DNA of 64,000 nt, taken from Aestuariivirga litoralis. Its GTDB lineage: Bacteria > Pseudomonadota > Alphaproteobacteria > Rhizobiales > Aestuariivirgaceae. The translations under genes were made by a program, and so were the position numbers. Shown in pieces: positions 18,178-29,211 of this stretch. The stretch is taken from contig NZ_WAHS01000001.1 of NCBI RefSeq assembly GCF_015714715.1, positions 744,001 to 808,000 of the forward strand, written 5' to 3'. The notes under the pieces were generated by a model. That model was not told the origin of the DNA. It worked only from the letters and a program-made list of their open reading frames with translations, and did no database searches. Each line of letters starts with the position of its first letter. Positions within the stretch are counted from its first letter, which is position 1.

Positions 18178-19749
18178 TCAAGCAGCGGCTCTTGCCCGCG
18201 GATCGATCTCAAGCACGAATTCGTTGATCATGCGGCTGAGGGTTGCCGTCTGCTGGGTGAGGATGAGTGTGGACGAATTGATTTCCTCGGCCAAGGCGGC
18301 ATTCTGCTGGGTGCTGCGGTCAAAATCATGGGCAGCGGAATTGACCTCGTCGAGGTTGGTTGCCTGCGAATGGGCGGCGGCGGCCATTTCATTGATCTTG
18401 TCGGTGACTTCCTCGACCTTGCCGACGATGTTGCTGAGCGCCGTGCCGGTCTGGCCCACCATGCTCACACCGTTCTGCACATCGTCAGTGGATTTGATGA
18501 TCAGGCTCTTGATGCTCTTCGTCGCTTCCGATGAGCGCGCGGCGAGCGAACGCACTTCAGTTGCCACTACGGCAAAGCCCCGGCCGGCATCACCGGCACG
18601 CGCGGCTTCAACGCCGGCATTGAGTGCCAAAAGATTTGTCTGGAAGGCAATGTCCTCGATCAGGTTGGTGATCTTGGTCATTTCGATGGAGGAGACTTGG
18701 ATGCGCTGGATTGCCTCAATGGTTTTGGCCACCACATCATTGCTGGCATGGGCTTCATGGCGGGCCGACAACGAAGCTTCGCTGGCCTGCTTGGCGCCAT
18801 TGGCCGTCTGCTTCACTTTTATGGTGAGCTCGGACAGCGCTGATGTGGTTTCTTCAACGCCGGCAGCCTGACGCTCGGTGCGGGCGGACAGATCGGAGGC
18901 TGCTACAGAGATTTCCTGAGTGCCGAGCTTGATGGCATGGGTGGTCTGGGCCACGGTCTTGATTACCAAGCTGAGATTTTCAACGGTGGAATTGAAATCG
19001 CGACCCAGCTGCGCATAGGCCGGCGGCAGGTCTTCGATGCGGATGGTCAGGTCCTTCTTCGCGAGACGAGCCAGGCTCGTCGTGAGGGTCTGGATCAGCT
19101 GGCGGGTTTCTTCCATGTGACGCTGGGATTCTTCATCCGCCGAGCGCACCTGCAGAACCGTGGCGTCCAGATCAGCAATCAGCTTCTGGTTTTTTTCGTC
19201 GCCATTTTTCACGGCGGCAAGGGTCACGCCGAGATCGGCAATCACCTTGGACACTTTAACGCTGATGGCCATGAGCACTGCGGCTTCCAGCAGCAGGATC
19301 ACGGCATGCAGCACGACGCGTTCCAAGCTGGCACCGCCCGGATAGACAGCTGATGCGAGGATGAATGTGAGTGTCAAATGGTGCACGGCGACTGTTGCTG
19401 TGCCAGCGACAATGACACGCCAATCGAGATAGCTGACGAGGATGGCCAGCATGGCAAAGTAGTACATGTGGACGTCAATTTGCCAACTGTGGTCACGCAA
19501 CGCAGCAACGATCAACGATACCTGAATCATCAGGCAGGTTGCAGCAGCGACGCGGCCCAGAAATTTGTCACCGGATGTGCGCAGAAGAACTGCAGGCAGC
19601 AGGGCCGCGATCAATGCGGTGCTGGTGAGTATCAGTGTATTCGTGTCACGAAAAAAGCTGAGCCCCGCAATCAGTGGCAGGTGGAACCACAGCATGGCCA
19701 GGATGATGCTGTCGGAGCGCAGGCGCTGGGTTTCAATGTTCTCGTTCAT
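18178..19749 (-). CDS. Methyl-accepting chemotaxis protein
   Basis: 523 residues from the ATG at 19749-19747. About six hydrophobic segments fill residues 12-180, with no large periplasmic domain. A HAMP-like stretch follows ([20 protein letters not shown]) and then the signalling domain, whose hairpin tip reads [20 protein letters not shown]. It would relay a membrane or energy signal to CheA through CheW. The start overlaps the stop of the preceding small secreted protein as ATGA, so the two are coupled. No che genes are in the window. Confidence 0.93.
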   Translation of the reverse strand: MNENIETQRLRSDSIILAMLWFHLPLIAGLSFFRDTNTLILTSTALIAALLPAVLLRTSGDKFLGRVAAATCLMIQVSLIVAALRDHSWQIDVHMYYFAMLAILVSYLDWRVIVAGTATVAVHHLTLTFILASAVYPGGASLERVVLHAVILLLEAAVLMAISVKVSKVIADLGVTLAAVKNGDEKNQKLIADLDATVLQVRSADEESQRHMEETRQLIQTLTTSLARLAKKDLTIRIEDLPPAYAQLGRDFNSTVENLSLVIKTVAQTTHAIKLGTQEISVAASDLSARTERQAAGVEETTSALSELTIKVKQTANGAKQASEASLSARHEAHASNDVVAKTIEAIQRIQVSSIEMTKITNLIEDIAFQTNLLALNAGVEAARAGDAGRGFAVVATEVRSLAARSSEATKSIKSLIIKSTDDVQNGVSMVGQTGTALSNIVGKVEEVTDKINEMAAAAHSQATNLDEVNSAAHDFDRSTQQNAALAEEINSSTLILTQQTATLSRMINEFVLEIDPRARAAA

Positions 19750-20042
19750 GTTGATGCTCTCTCTCCGAAGCAGCCGGGAATAATGGATAAGTGCAGACGC
19801 AGCCACTCACCGCGAATTTTCGGCCGGGTGATTTCATTGGGAATGACGACGATGAAGGGCAGGCCACCGACACCGATCACCGGGCCGGATTCTCCGGCGG
19901 CGGCGAGGCTTGTGGCCTGGTTCCACCAGGGCGGAAGCACGACAGCGACCGTCTTGTCTTTGGCATCTGCAGTGGCGAGGCCGATGAACGACAGCAGGCT
20001 CATGGCTAGGAGTGAGCCGGCGGTAAACAGCGCACGCGCCAT
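19746..20042 (-). CDS. Small exported protein of unknown function, coupled to the chemoreceptor
   Basis: 98 residues with a signal peptide (about 1-26, ending near TADA). The mature part contains [17 protein letters not shown] and [14 protein letters not shown], a short aromatic-rich sequence of no family I can name. Its stop overlaps the chemoreceptor start by four bases, implying joint production. It may modulate or sense for that receptor; this is inferred from position alone. Confidence 0.7.
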   Translation of the reverse strand: MARALFTAGSLLAMSLLSFIGLATADAKDKTVAVVLPPWWNQATSLAAAGESGPVIGVGGLPFIVVIPNEITRPKIRGEWLRLHLSIIPGCFGERAST

Positions 20043-20254
20043 TACAGCACGGCCTCCAGATTCAAAATGTCCCCAAACATGGCCTTGGTGTTAGGGATAC
20101 AAGCTTGTGTCGTGCTAGAAATTAATACCTCAAATCAGATGTATCAAAGGACACTATACCACTTATGCGTGTTCTCGCGTTTGGTTGCTTGTGTGCTGTT
20201 GGGGGGTATGTCAAGAAACTGCGCATGATGTCTGTTCGTGATTTGACCCGCTGA

Positions 20255-21631
20255 ATGCCATACCGCAGGCCGCCAAGATTGACGATTGCCCCACTGATCA
20301 TCGGCTTTGTCGCGCTCGTCATGATCGTGGCCATGACATTCTACATCAACGAGCGCGCGCGGCGGAATTTTGAGGATGTGAATTCGGTGCGTGCCTTGCG
20401 TGCCGCAACGTCAGAATTGCGTAGTGCTTTGCAAACGGCTGAGTCCAGCCAGCGCGGCTATCTCTATACGAGCAATGAAATCTATCTGGCGCCCTATGAG
20501 GTGGCCAAGACGCAAGCCGCCAAGCAGCTGAAGCAGGTGTTGATCGGTCTGGCGGATTATCCCGACCTGATCCCGGCGCGTGAGCGGCTGAGTGATCTGG
20601 TGGCACGCAAGATCACCGAGTTGGACCAGACCAACAAGCTGAAGCAGCAACGCGATGATGCGGGTGCATTGGCGATGGTGCAGACCAACAATGGCAAGGC
20701 CATGATGGATGAGGCCAATGTGTTTTTCAGCGGCATCACCCGGGCCACCGACGCAAGGCTTCTCGCGGATGTGGGCGAGCAGCAAACCAATGCTTCGGTG
20801 TTGCGCTGGGTTTCGATCATTGGCGCCTTCGTCATCATGGGCGTGGTGACGATGGCGGGCTATCTGTTCCTCAATTATGCGCGCGGCCTCGCAGAAGCGC
20901 AGGCTTCGGTGAGCGAGCTCAACGCCAGCCTCGAACAGCGGGTAGCGCTGCGCACCACTGAACTGGCGCAGACCAACGAAAAGCTGCGCGCGGCGCGTGA
21001 CCGGGCCGAGGTGCTGCTGGCCGAAGTCAACCACCGCGTGGCCAATAGCCTGACCATGGTTTCAACACTGGTGAAACTGCAGGCCAACTCGCTGAAGGAT
21101 AAGGCGGCGAAAGATGCGCTGGCTGAAACCCAGGACCGGATCTATGCGATCTCTTTGGTGCACCGAGAGCTCTACACATCAGGTGATGCGGTTTCAGTTT
21201 CGCTGGATACTTATCTCACCGGATTGATCAAGCACCTTGAAACCACGGTGCAAAGCCAGAATCGTGGCATTGCGTTGCGCTACCAGATTGCACAAGCTTT
21301 CCTGCCGGTGGACCAGACGATCAATCTGGGCGTGATCCTCAATGAATGGGTCAGTAATGCGGTGAAATATGCCTATCCATCAGGCGAAGGTGAAATTTCG
21401 ATTGCACTTACGCTGACTGAATCCGGCAAAGCTGAATTCAAAGTGGTGGACAAGGGCGTGGGCCTCAAAGACGGCAAATCCATCGGCACGGGCTTTGGCA
21501 CCAAGATCGTGCGTGCGATGGCCACCAGCCTGTCGGCCACGGCGGATTATTTGCCGGGCAATCCTGGCACCATCGCGCGGCTGGTGTTTGATGTGAATAC
21601 CGATCCGAAGGGCCTTATGAAGCATGAATGA
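20255..21631 (+). CDS. CHASE3-domain sensor histidine kinase (HisKA_2 type)
   Basis: 458 residues. TM1 lies at about 12-30 and TM2 at about 188-207; between them is a helical periplasmic CHASE3 domain (ESSQRGYLYTSNEIYLAPYE is typical). A short coiled coil leads to the HisKA_2 domain with phospho-acceptor His260 in EVNHRVANSL, and an ATPase domain with NEWVSNAVKYAYP and GTGFGTKIVRAM. No response regulator is adjacent. The last eight bases overlap the start of a periplasmic binding protein gene, which probably delivers the ligand. Confidence 0.93.
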   Translation: MPYRRPPRLTIAPLIIGFVALVMIVAMTFYINERARRNFEDVNSVRALRAATSELRSALQTAESSQRGYLYTSNEIYLAPYEVAKTQAAKQLKQVLIGLADYPDLIPARERLSDLVARKITELDQTNKLKQQRDDAGALAMVQTNNGKAMMDEANVFFSGITRATDARLLADVGEQQTNASVLRWVSIIGAFVIMGVVTMAGYLFLNYARGLAEAQASVSELNASLEQRVALRTTELAQTNEKLRAARDRAEVLLAEVNHRVANSLTMVSTLVKLQANSLKDKAAKDALAETQDRIYAISLVHRELYTSGDAVSVSLDTYLTGLIKHLETTVQSQNRGIALRYQIAQAFLPVDQTINLGVILNEWVSNAVKYAYPSGEGEISIALTLTESGKAEFKVVDKGVGLKDGKSIGTGFGTKIVRAMATSLSATADYLPGNPGTIARLVFDVNTDPKGLMKHE

Positions 21632-22757
21632 GGGCACGCGCTCCCTGTTTCTTGCGATTGCCATGGCGGCGCTTGCCGGAGCGCAGCCCGCGCACGCTGA
21701 AGCAGGTTCACAAGGGTTGACCGTGCCGGTGGTGCTTCCCGCGTTTGATCCTGCGGCTGCGCCTTGCCATGCGCCGCCTGATCTCAAGAAGGAACTGGTT
21801 TTCGCGCAGGACAATGAGCGCGACTTCATGAAAGGCACGAAGTTTGGCCTTGAGCAGGCCGCGAAGGACCATGGATTGGTTTTCCGTGTGGTGCTGGCAG
21901 ACAACGACGCGGCACTTATGGCTGAGCAGATGCAAGCCCTGGCCGCAGACAAGACGGGTGCAATCGTGGTGGCGCCAATCAATGCGGCCATGTTGAAGCC
22001 CAAGCTGCAGCAAGTGCTATGGCAGGGCAGTTATGTGGGGGCGGTGGTGCCGCCACCTGCGACGACTATTCTCAATGCGCCACAATATCTCACGGGTCGG
22101 GTGCTGGGCGATGCGGCGGCGGCCTATATCAAAACGCATCTGGGTGGCAAGGCCGATGTGGTTCTGCTGACCCATGACAGTTTGCAGTTTCTGGCACCAC
22201 GCTTTCGCGCCATCCGTGAGGCGCTGGAGGCCCTGCCGGAGGTGAACATCATCGCCGACATTTCACCCCCGACCGTGGATCGCGCGGGCGGTTACAAAAC
22301 CATGGGCACCATTCTCTTGGCTAATCCGAATGTGGATGTTGTGTTGGGGGCCGATACGGTTGTGCTGGGCGCGCTGGCAGCCATACGTGATGCAAAGAAG
22401 GACCGGCCCGATCAATTCTTCGGCGGCATCGATGGCGAGGCCGAAGCGGTGGCGGAGATTCAGAAGGGTGGGCCTTACAAGATCACAGTGAGCCTGGCCT
22501 CACCGGTGTTTGGCTATGCGCTCGGCGCGCAAGGGGCCGACTGGCTCGAAGGAAAAAGCGTGCCGCAGGCGATGGATATCCTGCCCCACGCACTGACGAC
22601 AGAAAATCTGGCCAGCTATCAGGCCGACCTTGCTGATCCGGGTGCTGTCTATGCCGACCCGGCGCGGCGGGCGCAGTATCTGAAGCTCTATGGCAATATC
22701 TGCTACGACACGCGCGAGCAGTATCTGGATTTTCCCTGGTCGTCGGAAGCCAGATAG
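21624..22757 (+). CDS. Periplasmic sugar-type binding protein coupled to the histidine kinase
   Basis: 377 residues with a signal peptide (about 1-25). The type I periplasmic binding fold is recognisable: KGTKFGLEQAAKDHGLVFRV, LAADKTGAIVVAPIN, NPNVDVVLGADTVVLGALAA and QFFGGIDGEAEAVAEI. It begins inside the last codons of the kinase gene, and no ABC permease or ATPase follows. A sensory role, presenting a small ligand to the kinase, is thus likelier than transport; the ligand is unknown. Confidence 0.85.
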   Translation: MNEGTRSLFLAIAMAALAGAQPAHAEAGSQGLTVPVVLPAFDPAAAPCHAPPDLKKELVFAQDNERDFMKGTKFGLEQAAKDHGLVFRVVLADNDAALMAEQMQALAADKTGAIVVAPINAAMLKPKLQQVLWQGSYVGAVVPPPATTILNAPQYLTGRVLGDAAAAYIKTHLGGKADVVLLTHDSLQFLAPRFRAIREALEALPEVNIIADISPPTVDRAGGYKTMGTILLANPNVDVVLGADTVVLGALAAIRDAKKDRPDQFFGGIDGEAEAVAEIQKGGPYKITVSLASPVFGYALGAQGADWLEGKSVPQAMDILPHALTTENLASYQADLADPGAVYADPARRAQYLKLYGNICYDTREQYLDFPWSSEAR

Positions 22758-22767
22758 GCGGCAGTGA

Positions 22768-24033
22768 TTACGCCGCTGCCTTGGCTTGTGCCTGATGCGG
22801 GGCGAGCGAGCCGAAAACCACGAAGCTTGCCGCCGCCACAAGTCCCATCAAACCAGCCAGGAAGAAGGCCGGTGAATAGCTGCCTGCCGTATCGCGGATG
22901 TACCCCGCGCCGAAGGCCGCCACGGCGGCACCGATCTGGTGGCCGACAAGGACCCAACCGAACACAATGGGGGCTTCCTGCGTGCCAAACGTCCGGTTGG
23001 CGATGGCCAACGTGGGCGGCACGGTGGCGATCCAGTCGAGGCCATAGAACACTGCGAAGATGGCAAGGCTGAAGGGGCCGAAATCAATGAAAGGCAGGGC
23101 CACGAGCGAGGCGCCACGGAAGCCGTAATAGATCACCAGCAGTTTGCGCGGATCATAGCGGTCAGTCAGCCAGCCTGAGGCGGTGGTGCCGATCAGATCG
23201 AAAAGCCCCATGGTGGAGAGCAGGCCCGCAGCAGCCACAGGTGCGATGCCATGATCGCCGCAATAGGCAATCAGATGCGTGCCGACGAGGCCATTGGTGG
23301 TGAGGCCGCAGACAAAGAAGCTACCGAACAGAAGCCAGAAAGCCGGCACCTTGGTGGCGCGGGTGAGGGCCGAGATGGCGAGGCCCACGCTGGCGGGGCG
23401 GACGACTGGCGGCGGCGTATCAGGTGCTTCACCGAAGCGCACAGTATGCGCATCTTTCGGGGTTTCCGGAATGAGGAAGAAGACAAGCGGAATGAGTGCC
23501 AAGCAGGCGAGGCCGATGATGCGCACCACCGGCTGCCATTCGCCAGTGCTGGTGAGCCAGGCCATGAAAGGCAAGAAGATCAGCGAGCCGGTTGCGGTGC
23601 TGGCGGACAGCAACCCCATAACGAGGCCTTTGTTGGTGGCGAACCAGCGGTTGACGATGGCCGCACCCAGCACACTGGCGATTGCGCCACTGCCGACGCC
23701 AGAGACCACGCCCCATAACAGCAGGAACTGCCAGCTTGAAGTCATGAACTGGCTGAGGGTGATGGAAAGCGCCATCAGAGCAAGGCCCGCCATCATGGTG
23801 CGGCGGATGCCGATTGTCAGCATCAACGCGGCCGCAAACGGACCGACCAAGCCATAAATGAAGATGCCGGTGGCGGCGGTGAAGGAAATGGTGGCGCGGT
23901 CCCAGCCGAAGCTGGTTTCCAGCGGCTGGATGAGCACGCTGGGCGCGGAGCGCACGCCGGCTGCCACCAGAAGCGATAGGAAGGTGATGGCGGTGACGAG
24001 GACGGCGCGATGCTTGAGGATTGCGAGGTTCAT
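22768..24033 (-). CDS. MFS transporter
   Basis: 421 residues with about 12 membrane helices and a central hydrophilic loop (about 195-215). The SGWLTDRYDPRKL motif in the second half is the family's loop 8-9 signature. The layout resembles oxalate/formate or monocarboxylate-type MFS carriers, but the substrate is not evident. It starts one base after the marR stop, forming a two-gene operon, so the regulator probably responds to its substrate. Confidence 0.88.
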   Translation of the reverse strand: MNLAILKHRAVLVTAITFLSLLVAAGVRSAPSVLIQPLETSFGWDRATISFTAATGIFIYGLVGPFAAALMLTIGIRRTMMAGLALMALSITLSQFMTSSWQFLLLWGVVSGVGSGAIASVLGAAIVNRWFATNKGLVMGLLSASTATGSLIFLPFMAWLTSTGEWQPVVRIIGLACLALIPLVFFLIPETPKDAHTVRFGEAPDTPPPVVRPASVGLAISALTRATKVPAFWLLFGSFFVCGLTTNGLVGTHLIAYCGDHGIAPVAAAGLLSTMGLFDLIGTTASGWLTDRYDPRKLLVIYYGFRGASLVALPFIDFGPFSLAIFAVFYGLDWIATVPPTLAIANRTFGTQEAPIVFGWVLVGHQIGAAVAAFGAGYIRDTAGSYSPAFFLAGLMGLVAAASFVVFGSLAPHQAQAKAAA

Positions 24034-24034
24034 T

Positions 24035-24472
24035 TCAGACCTGTGAAAGTTTGATGATGTCGGCGGAAAGAGCGTGAATGCTGGTCAAAGTGCTGCGGCC
24101 CAGCCGCTGCTCAATTTCGTCCTCGGCGCGCAGCCAGTCTTTTTCGGCTTTGGCGAGCAGGGATTTGCCGGCTTTGGTAAGCTTGGCTTGCCTCACATTG
24201 CCACGCGCGGCGGCGGCGATTGTGACGAGGCCCTCGCGCTCAACCGGCGCTATGGTGCGGTAAAGCGTGGTGCGGTCCATCACCATCAGATCCGCCAGAT
24301 GGCTGAGGGTCACTTCGCCCTGGCGTGCGATGTTCCGCAGCAGGGAGAACTGGGTGATGGTGATGTTATGGGGCTTGAGGAAGTCATCATAAATGCCGGT
24401 CAGCACCCGCGATGCTTTGCGCAATGCCATGCAGGAGCAATGATGGGATTCGTGTGGATGCATATGCATCAT
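24035..24472 (-). CDS. MarR family transcriptional regulator
   Basis: 145 residues from the ATG at 24472; a start at 24463 is possible. The winged helix is clear: ITQFSLLRNIARQGEVTLSH, LADLMVMDRTTLYRTIAPVE, GLVTIAAAARGNVRQAKLT. The N-terminus is unusual, rich in His and Cys (HMHPHESHHCSC), which could bind metal or sense oxidation. A near-perfect palindrome covers the start codon and overlaps a possible promoter, so autorepression is likely. It is followed by an MFS gene. Confidence 0.92.
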   Translation of the reverse strand: MMHMHPHESHHCSCMALRKASRVLTGIYDDFLKPHNITITQFSLLRNIARQGEVTLSHLADLMVMDRTTLYRTIAPVEREGLVTIAAAARGNVRQAKLTKAGKSLLAKAEKDWLRAEDEIEQRLGRSTLTSIHALSADIIKLSQV

Positions 24473-24484
24473 GTATATGCATCC
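24456..24484. promoter_or_regulatory. 29-bp palindrome over the marR start: probable operator
   Basis: GGATGCATATGCAT and ATGTATATGCATCC are inverted copies with one mismatch, centred on 24470. On the minus strand TTGACT, a 16-base spacer and TATACA give a credible promoter whose -10 (24472-24477) lies inside the palindrome. This is the arrangement expected for a MarR autorepressor site. Confidence 0.65.
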
Positions 24485-24679
24485 GCTTCTTCAAGTCAAC
24501 CACCTTGCTCAGGTTGTAATGCTATCGAGGTCTGTTGTCTTTTCAGGAGCGTGCTGTTGACTCCGTCAGAAAAGGAAAGGCCGGCTTCCAAGGTTGATAG
24601 CACCAGGAAGACCGACCGTTGTGTCAGGTATGGCTAAAATCAGTGGCGTTCAGTGTGAAAACTGCACCGCCACGCGTTG

Positions 24680-25147
24680 TCAGTTAAGCGCAACCCTTGT
24701 GACATTGACACCGAGCTCATACACCAGTTGACCGCCATAGAACGCTGTGGCGCTTACCAAAGCACAACCCACGAGCGCAACGATTGCGAACGTGAAGGCA
24801 CTGGCTCCAGTCAGCCGGACGTTGAGCCACCACAACAATGCACGGACCACGGCGTAGGCAGTGAATGCGACGGCGACAGCGGTTCCCAGCGATTCATGCA
24901 TCTCCGCCACATCAGAGTGAAACCCCGTTGACTCTGCAACATCCAGGGCCATCCCTCCGAATACAAAAGCAGCAATGGCTGATGCAGCCGCAAGGAGCGC
25001 CAGCGTAAGTGACAGGTTCCCGGCTACTGTCCGTCCGGTAATGGACTTGCCCATGAAGGAGGCAATCGTGTCAAAGCCCAGCAACAAGAAAACCAAGACG
25101 ATTGGAAAGTGTACGATCATAGGGTGGATGTGTTGGACAGGGATCAT
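24680..25147 (-). CDS. DUF2231 membrane protein
   Basis: 155 residues from an ATG with AGGAG seven bases upstream. Four hydrophobic helices span about 10-30, 42-65, 88-108 and 118-140. The opening HIHPMIVHFPIVL is the DUF2231 signature, with histidines placed at the membrane surface as if to bind haem or metal. Function is unknown. It stands alone, flanked by gene-poor sequence. Confidence 0.82.
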   Translation of the reverse strand: MIPVQHIHPMIVHFPIVLVFLLLGFDTIASFMGKSITGRTVAGNLSLTLALLAAASAIAAFVFGGMALDVAESTGFHSDVAEMHESLGTAVAVAFTAYAVVRALLWWLNVRLTGASAFTFAIVALVGCALVSATAFYGGQLVYELGVNVTRVALN

Positions 25148-25500
25148 TTAAGGCTCCTAAAGTGAGATGGGCCATGACGGAACCGCGATCCGCCAGTTGT
25201 GAAGCTCGATCAAGGTCCACTGGCCTGCTGATTTGGAAAGACTGAATAAGCGATACGCCCGTGTATGGGAATTATGAGCCGCGGTATCTAAACTGGGGTC
25301 CAATGACTCTAAACTTCGGTCTTGAGCACGGATATGCCGAAGAATCTCGCTTCTCTCTAAACCCGGGTTGTATTGATCTTGGTAAATGTTTGCGAGTTGC
25401 GATCGCATTGAACACTTCGAGTAACGGCAAGAAGCAGGTATTCTTGTCGGGGTGATCGCGACATCCCCCTTCATCGGTGTTCAAAGGTTTTGGCTGCAAA
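25148..25500. other. 353-base region without a recognisable gene
   Basis: Open frames here are short, lack ribosome-binding sites and have no protein-like pattern. The sequence lies between a DUF2231 gene and the 3' end of tRNA-Ser, a position where integrated DNA often leaves remnants, but no integrase or direct repeat of the tRNA end was seen. Confidence 0.35.
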
Positions 25501-25592
25501 TGGCGGAAACGGAGGGATTCGAACCCTCGATACGCCTTACAGCGTATGACGATTTAGCAAACCGTTGCCTTCAGCCACTCGGCCACGTTTCC
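25501..25592 (-). tRNA. tRNA-Ser (anticodon GCU)
   Basis: A 92-base class II tRNA on the minus strand. GGAAACG pairs with CGTTTCC, the anticodon arm CGGTTTGCTAAATCG holds GCU, a long variable arm (TACGC/GCGTA) follows, the T loop is TTCGAAT, and CCA is encoded. It reads AGC and AGU. Confidence 0.96.
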
Positions 25593-25802
25593 AGAACCTT
25601 TGGGTTCCGGGGCGACCTTTGCCTTGATTTGGAGCCGCTGGCAAGCACTTCGCCGCGAAAATGGAATGGGAACCGCTGCCTGCACCAGCGCGTTGCATGG
25701 GTGCGTCTCGGAAAGCTGGACATTACAAGCATCGTTGGTTAACTGAATTTTCGTGTGTTTGGCGGAAAGCTGTTCTAAGCAGGGCGTGAGATGGAGCGGA
25801 TT

Positions 25803-26084
25803 ATGAAGAAGTCATTGATTCTTGGTGTGGTTGTCGCTGCTGGCTTCATTGCTGGCGAGGCACAGGCCTTCGACACGTTCATCCCTATGGGTTTTGGCTA
25901 TTCGACTGCGAACTCTGATCCAAGCATGCTGTCTGCCGCTGAGCGCAAGGCGATTGCCAAAGCCGACATTTATGAAACCGATATTTATCAGCGCCAGCTG
26001 CATGCGCGCCAGACCGACAGCCGGATGAGCCGCTTCATGAGCGACCGCAATTCGGACGGCACGGAAAATTTCCCGGAATATTGA
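25803..26084 (+). CDS. Small exported protein of unknown function
   Basis: 93 residues from the ATG at 25803, with GGAG six bases upstream. A signal peptide (about 1-23, ending EAQA) is followed by a short mature part, FDTFIPMGFGYSTANSDPSM and a charged helical segment with QRQLHARQTDSRMSRFMSDR. No family is recognised. A strong terminator 30 bases downstream makes it a single-gene unit. Confidence 0.7.
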   Translation: MKKSLILGVVVAAGFIAGEAQAFDTFIPMGFGYSTANSDPSMLSAAERKAIAKADIYETDIYQRQLHARQTDSRMSRFMSDRNSDGTENFPEY

Positions 26085-26113
26085 TCGCCCGGTGATTGAT
26101 CGTCGGAAAATGT

Positions 26114-26140
26114 AAAGGGCCCCATCGGGGCCCTTCTTAG
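26114..26140. terminator. Rho-independent terminator
   Basis: GGGCCCC-ATC-GGGGCCC forms a perfect GC stem, with TTCTTAGTTT after it on the plus strand and an A-rich stretch before it. It can end both the small exported gene and the convergent sugar-permease operon. Confidence 0.85.
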
Positions 26141-26161
26141 TTTGTAGATGGTCGCGAGCGT

Positions 26162-27382
26162 TTATCGCTTGTTCTTGTAATAGACGTCGAGGAAGACCGC
26201 GAGCATCAGCACCGCGCCCTTGATGACGAATTGCCAACCAATGTCGATGCCGAGGATCGACATGCCATTGTTCATCACGCCGATGATGAAGGCACCGATG
26301 ACAGCACCTGTGACCTTGCCCACGCCGCCGGTGACGGCTGCGCCACCGATGAAGCAGGCGGCGATCACGTCCAGTTCCAGGCCTTGGCCGGCCTTTGGCG
26401 TGGCCACGTTGAGGCGGGCGGCATAGATCATGCCGCCAAGGGCCGCGAGCGCACCCATGATGGTGAAGATATAGAACGTAAGGCGTTCGGTGTTGATGCC
26501 GGACAGGCGCGTGGCCTTTTCATTGCCACCCAAAGCATAGATGCGGCGGCCAAAGGTGGTGCGGGTGGTGATGAAGATGAAGAGTGCGATCAGCACACCC
26601 ATCACGATCAACACATTGGGCAAACCCTTGTATTCGGCCATCAACCAGGCGAAGCCGATGAAGGCCACTGCGATCAATCCGTTGCGGCCGGCGAAAATGG
26701 CATTGGGTTCTTCCGCCAGGCCATGCGCCATCTGGGCGCGGCGGTTCCTGATGTTGGAGAAAATCATCGCTGCAGCAATCAGCACGCCGATGACGACGCA
26801 GAGGAGATTGAAGCCTTCGCCATAGGCGAAGACATCCGGCAGATAGCCGTTGGACAGGCCCTGGAAGGTGGTGGGGAAGGGGCCGACCGAAGCGCCGCCG
26901 AGCACCTGCAATTGCAGGCCGCGGAAGATCAGCATGCCGGCCAGCGTGACGATGAAGGCAGGGATCTTGTGATAGGCCACGAAGTAGCCCTGCACCGCGC
27001 CAATCGCAGCACCCAGGATGATGCAGACTACGCTGGCGGAGAAGGAGTCAAACTTGAAGGGCAGCACGTCATCTTTGAAGAAGGGCATGGTGCCCGTCAT
27101 CAGCAAGGCAGCAACACCGCCAATAAAGCCGGAGACCGAACCCACTGAAAGGTCGATATGGCCGGCGATGATGATGAGCAGCATGCCCAGCGCCATCACG
27201 ATGATGTACGAATTCTGCAGGATGATGTTGGTGAGATTGACGGGCTTGAAAAGCACATGGTTGGTGGCGAATTCGAAGAAGATCATGATGGCGATCAGCG
27301 CGATCAGCAGCACATAGTCGCGCAGGTTAGCCTTGACGAATTGCCAGATGGAGGGGCTCTCGGCGGTGGAAGTCGTGCTCAT
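26162..27382 (-). CDS. gguB: Multiple-sugar ABC transporter permease (GguB/MmsB)
   Basis: 406 residues, about ten membrane helices, of the ribose/xylose-type permease family. The conserved IIAGHIDLSVGSVSGF and the EAA-like loop ALGGNEKATRLSGIN are present. It forms the inner-membrane channel for sugars delivered by the ChvE-like binding protein. It starts two bases after gguA and is the last gene of the operon chvE-gguA-gguB. Confidence 0.93.
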   Translation of the reverse strand: MSTTSTAESPSIWQFVKANLRDYVLLIALIAIMIFFEFATNHVLFKPVNLTNIILQNSYIIVMALGMLLIIIAGHIDLSVGSVSGFIGGVAALLMTGTMPFFKDDVLPFKFDSFSASVVCIILGAAIGAVQGYFVAYHKIPAFIVTLAGMLIFRGLQLQVLGGASVGPFPTTFQGLSNGYLPDVFAYGEGFNLLCVVIGVLIAAAMIFSNIRNRRAQMAHGLAEEPNAIFAGRNGLIAVAFIGFAWLMAEYKGLPNVLIVMGVLIALFIFITTRTTFGRRIYALGGNEKATRLSGINTERLTFYIFTIMGALAALGGMIYAARLNVATPKAGQGLELDVIAACFIGGAAVTGGVGKVTGAVIGAFIIGVMNNGMSILGIDIGWQFVIKGAVLMLAVFLDVYYKNKR

Positions 27383-27384
27383 GA

Positions 27385-29097
<1,713 letters not shown>

Positions 29098-29159
29098 CGC
29101 CCTTCGCCTCCACTTGATCCGGCAACTTTGCGCTGCTCTTGGCTGACCATGATGTCTTA

Positions 29160-29194
29160 GAAAAGAAGGCCCCGCAAGTCACCTTGCGAGGCCC
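29160..29194 (-). terminator. Intra-operon terminator between chvE and gguA
   Basis: On the minus strand, GGGCCTCGCAAG pairs with CTTGCGGGGCC and is followed by TTCTTTT. It lies in the 114-base gap after chvE. Partial termination here would give more binding protein than transporter, a common arrangement in sugar ABC operons. Confidence 0.75.
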
Positions 29195-29211
29195 ATGATT
29201 TCAACTGAATA

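Noticed and set aside
25157-25474. A 105-codon minus-strand frame before the DUF2231 gene
   Set aside because: No ribosome site, no helix or domain pattern, and its end lies just beside a real gene's leader.
25501-25592. A tRNA-Ser integration site with flanking mobile element
   Set aside because: No integrase, no repeated tRNA 3' end and no foreign gene block were seen nearby.
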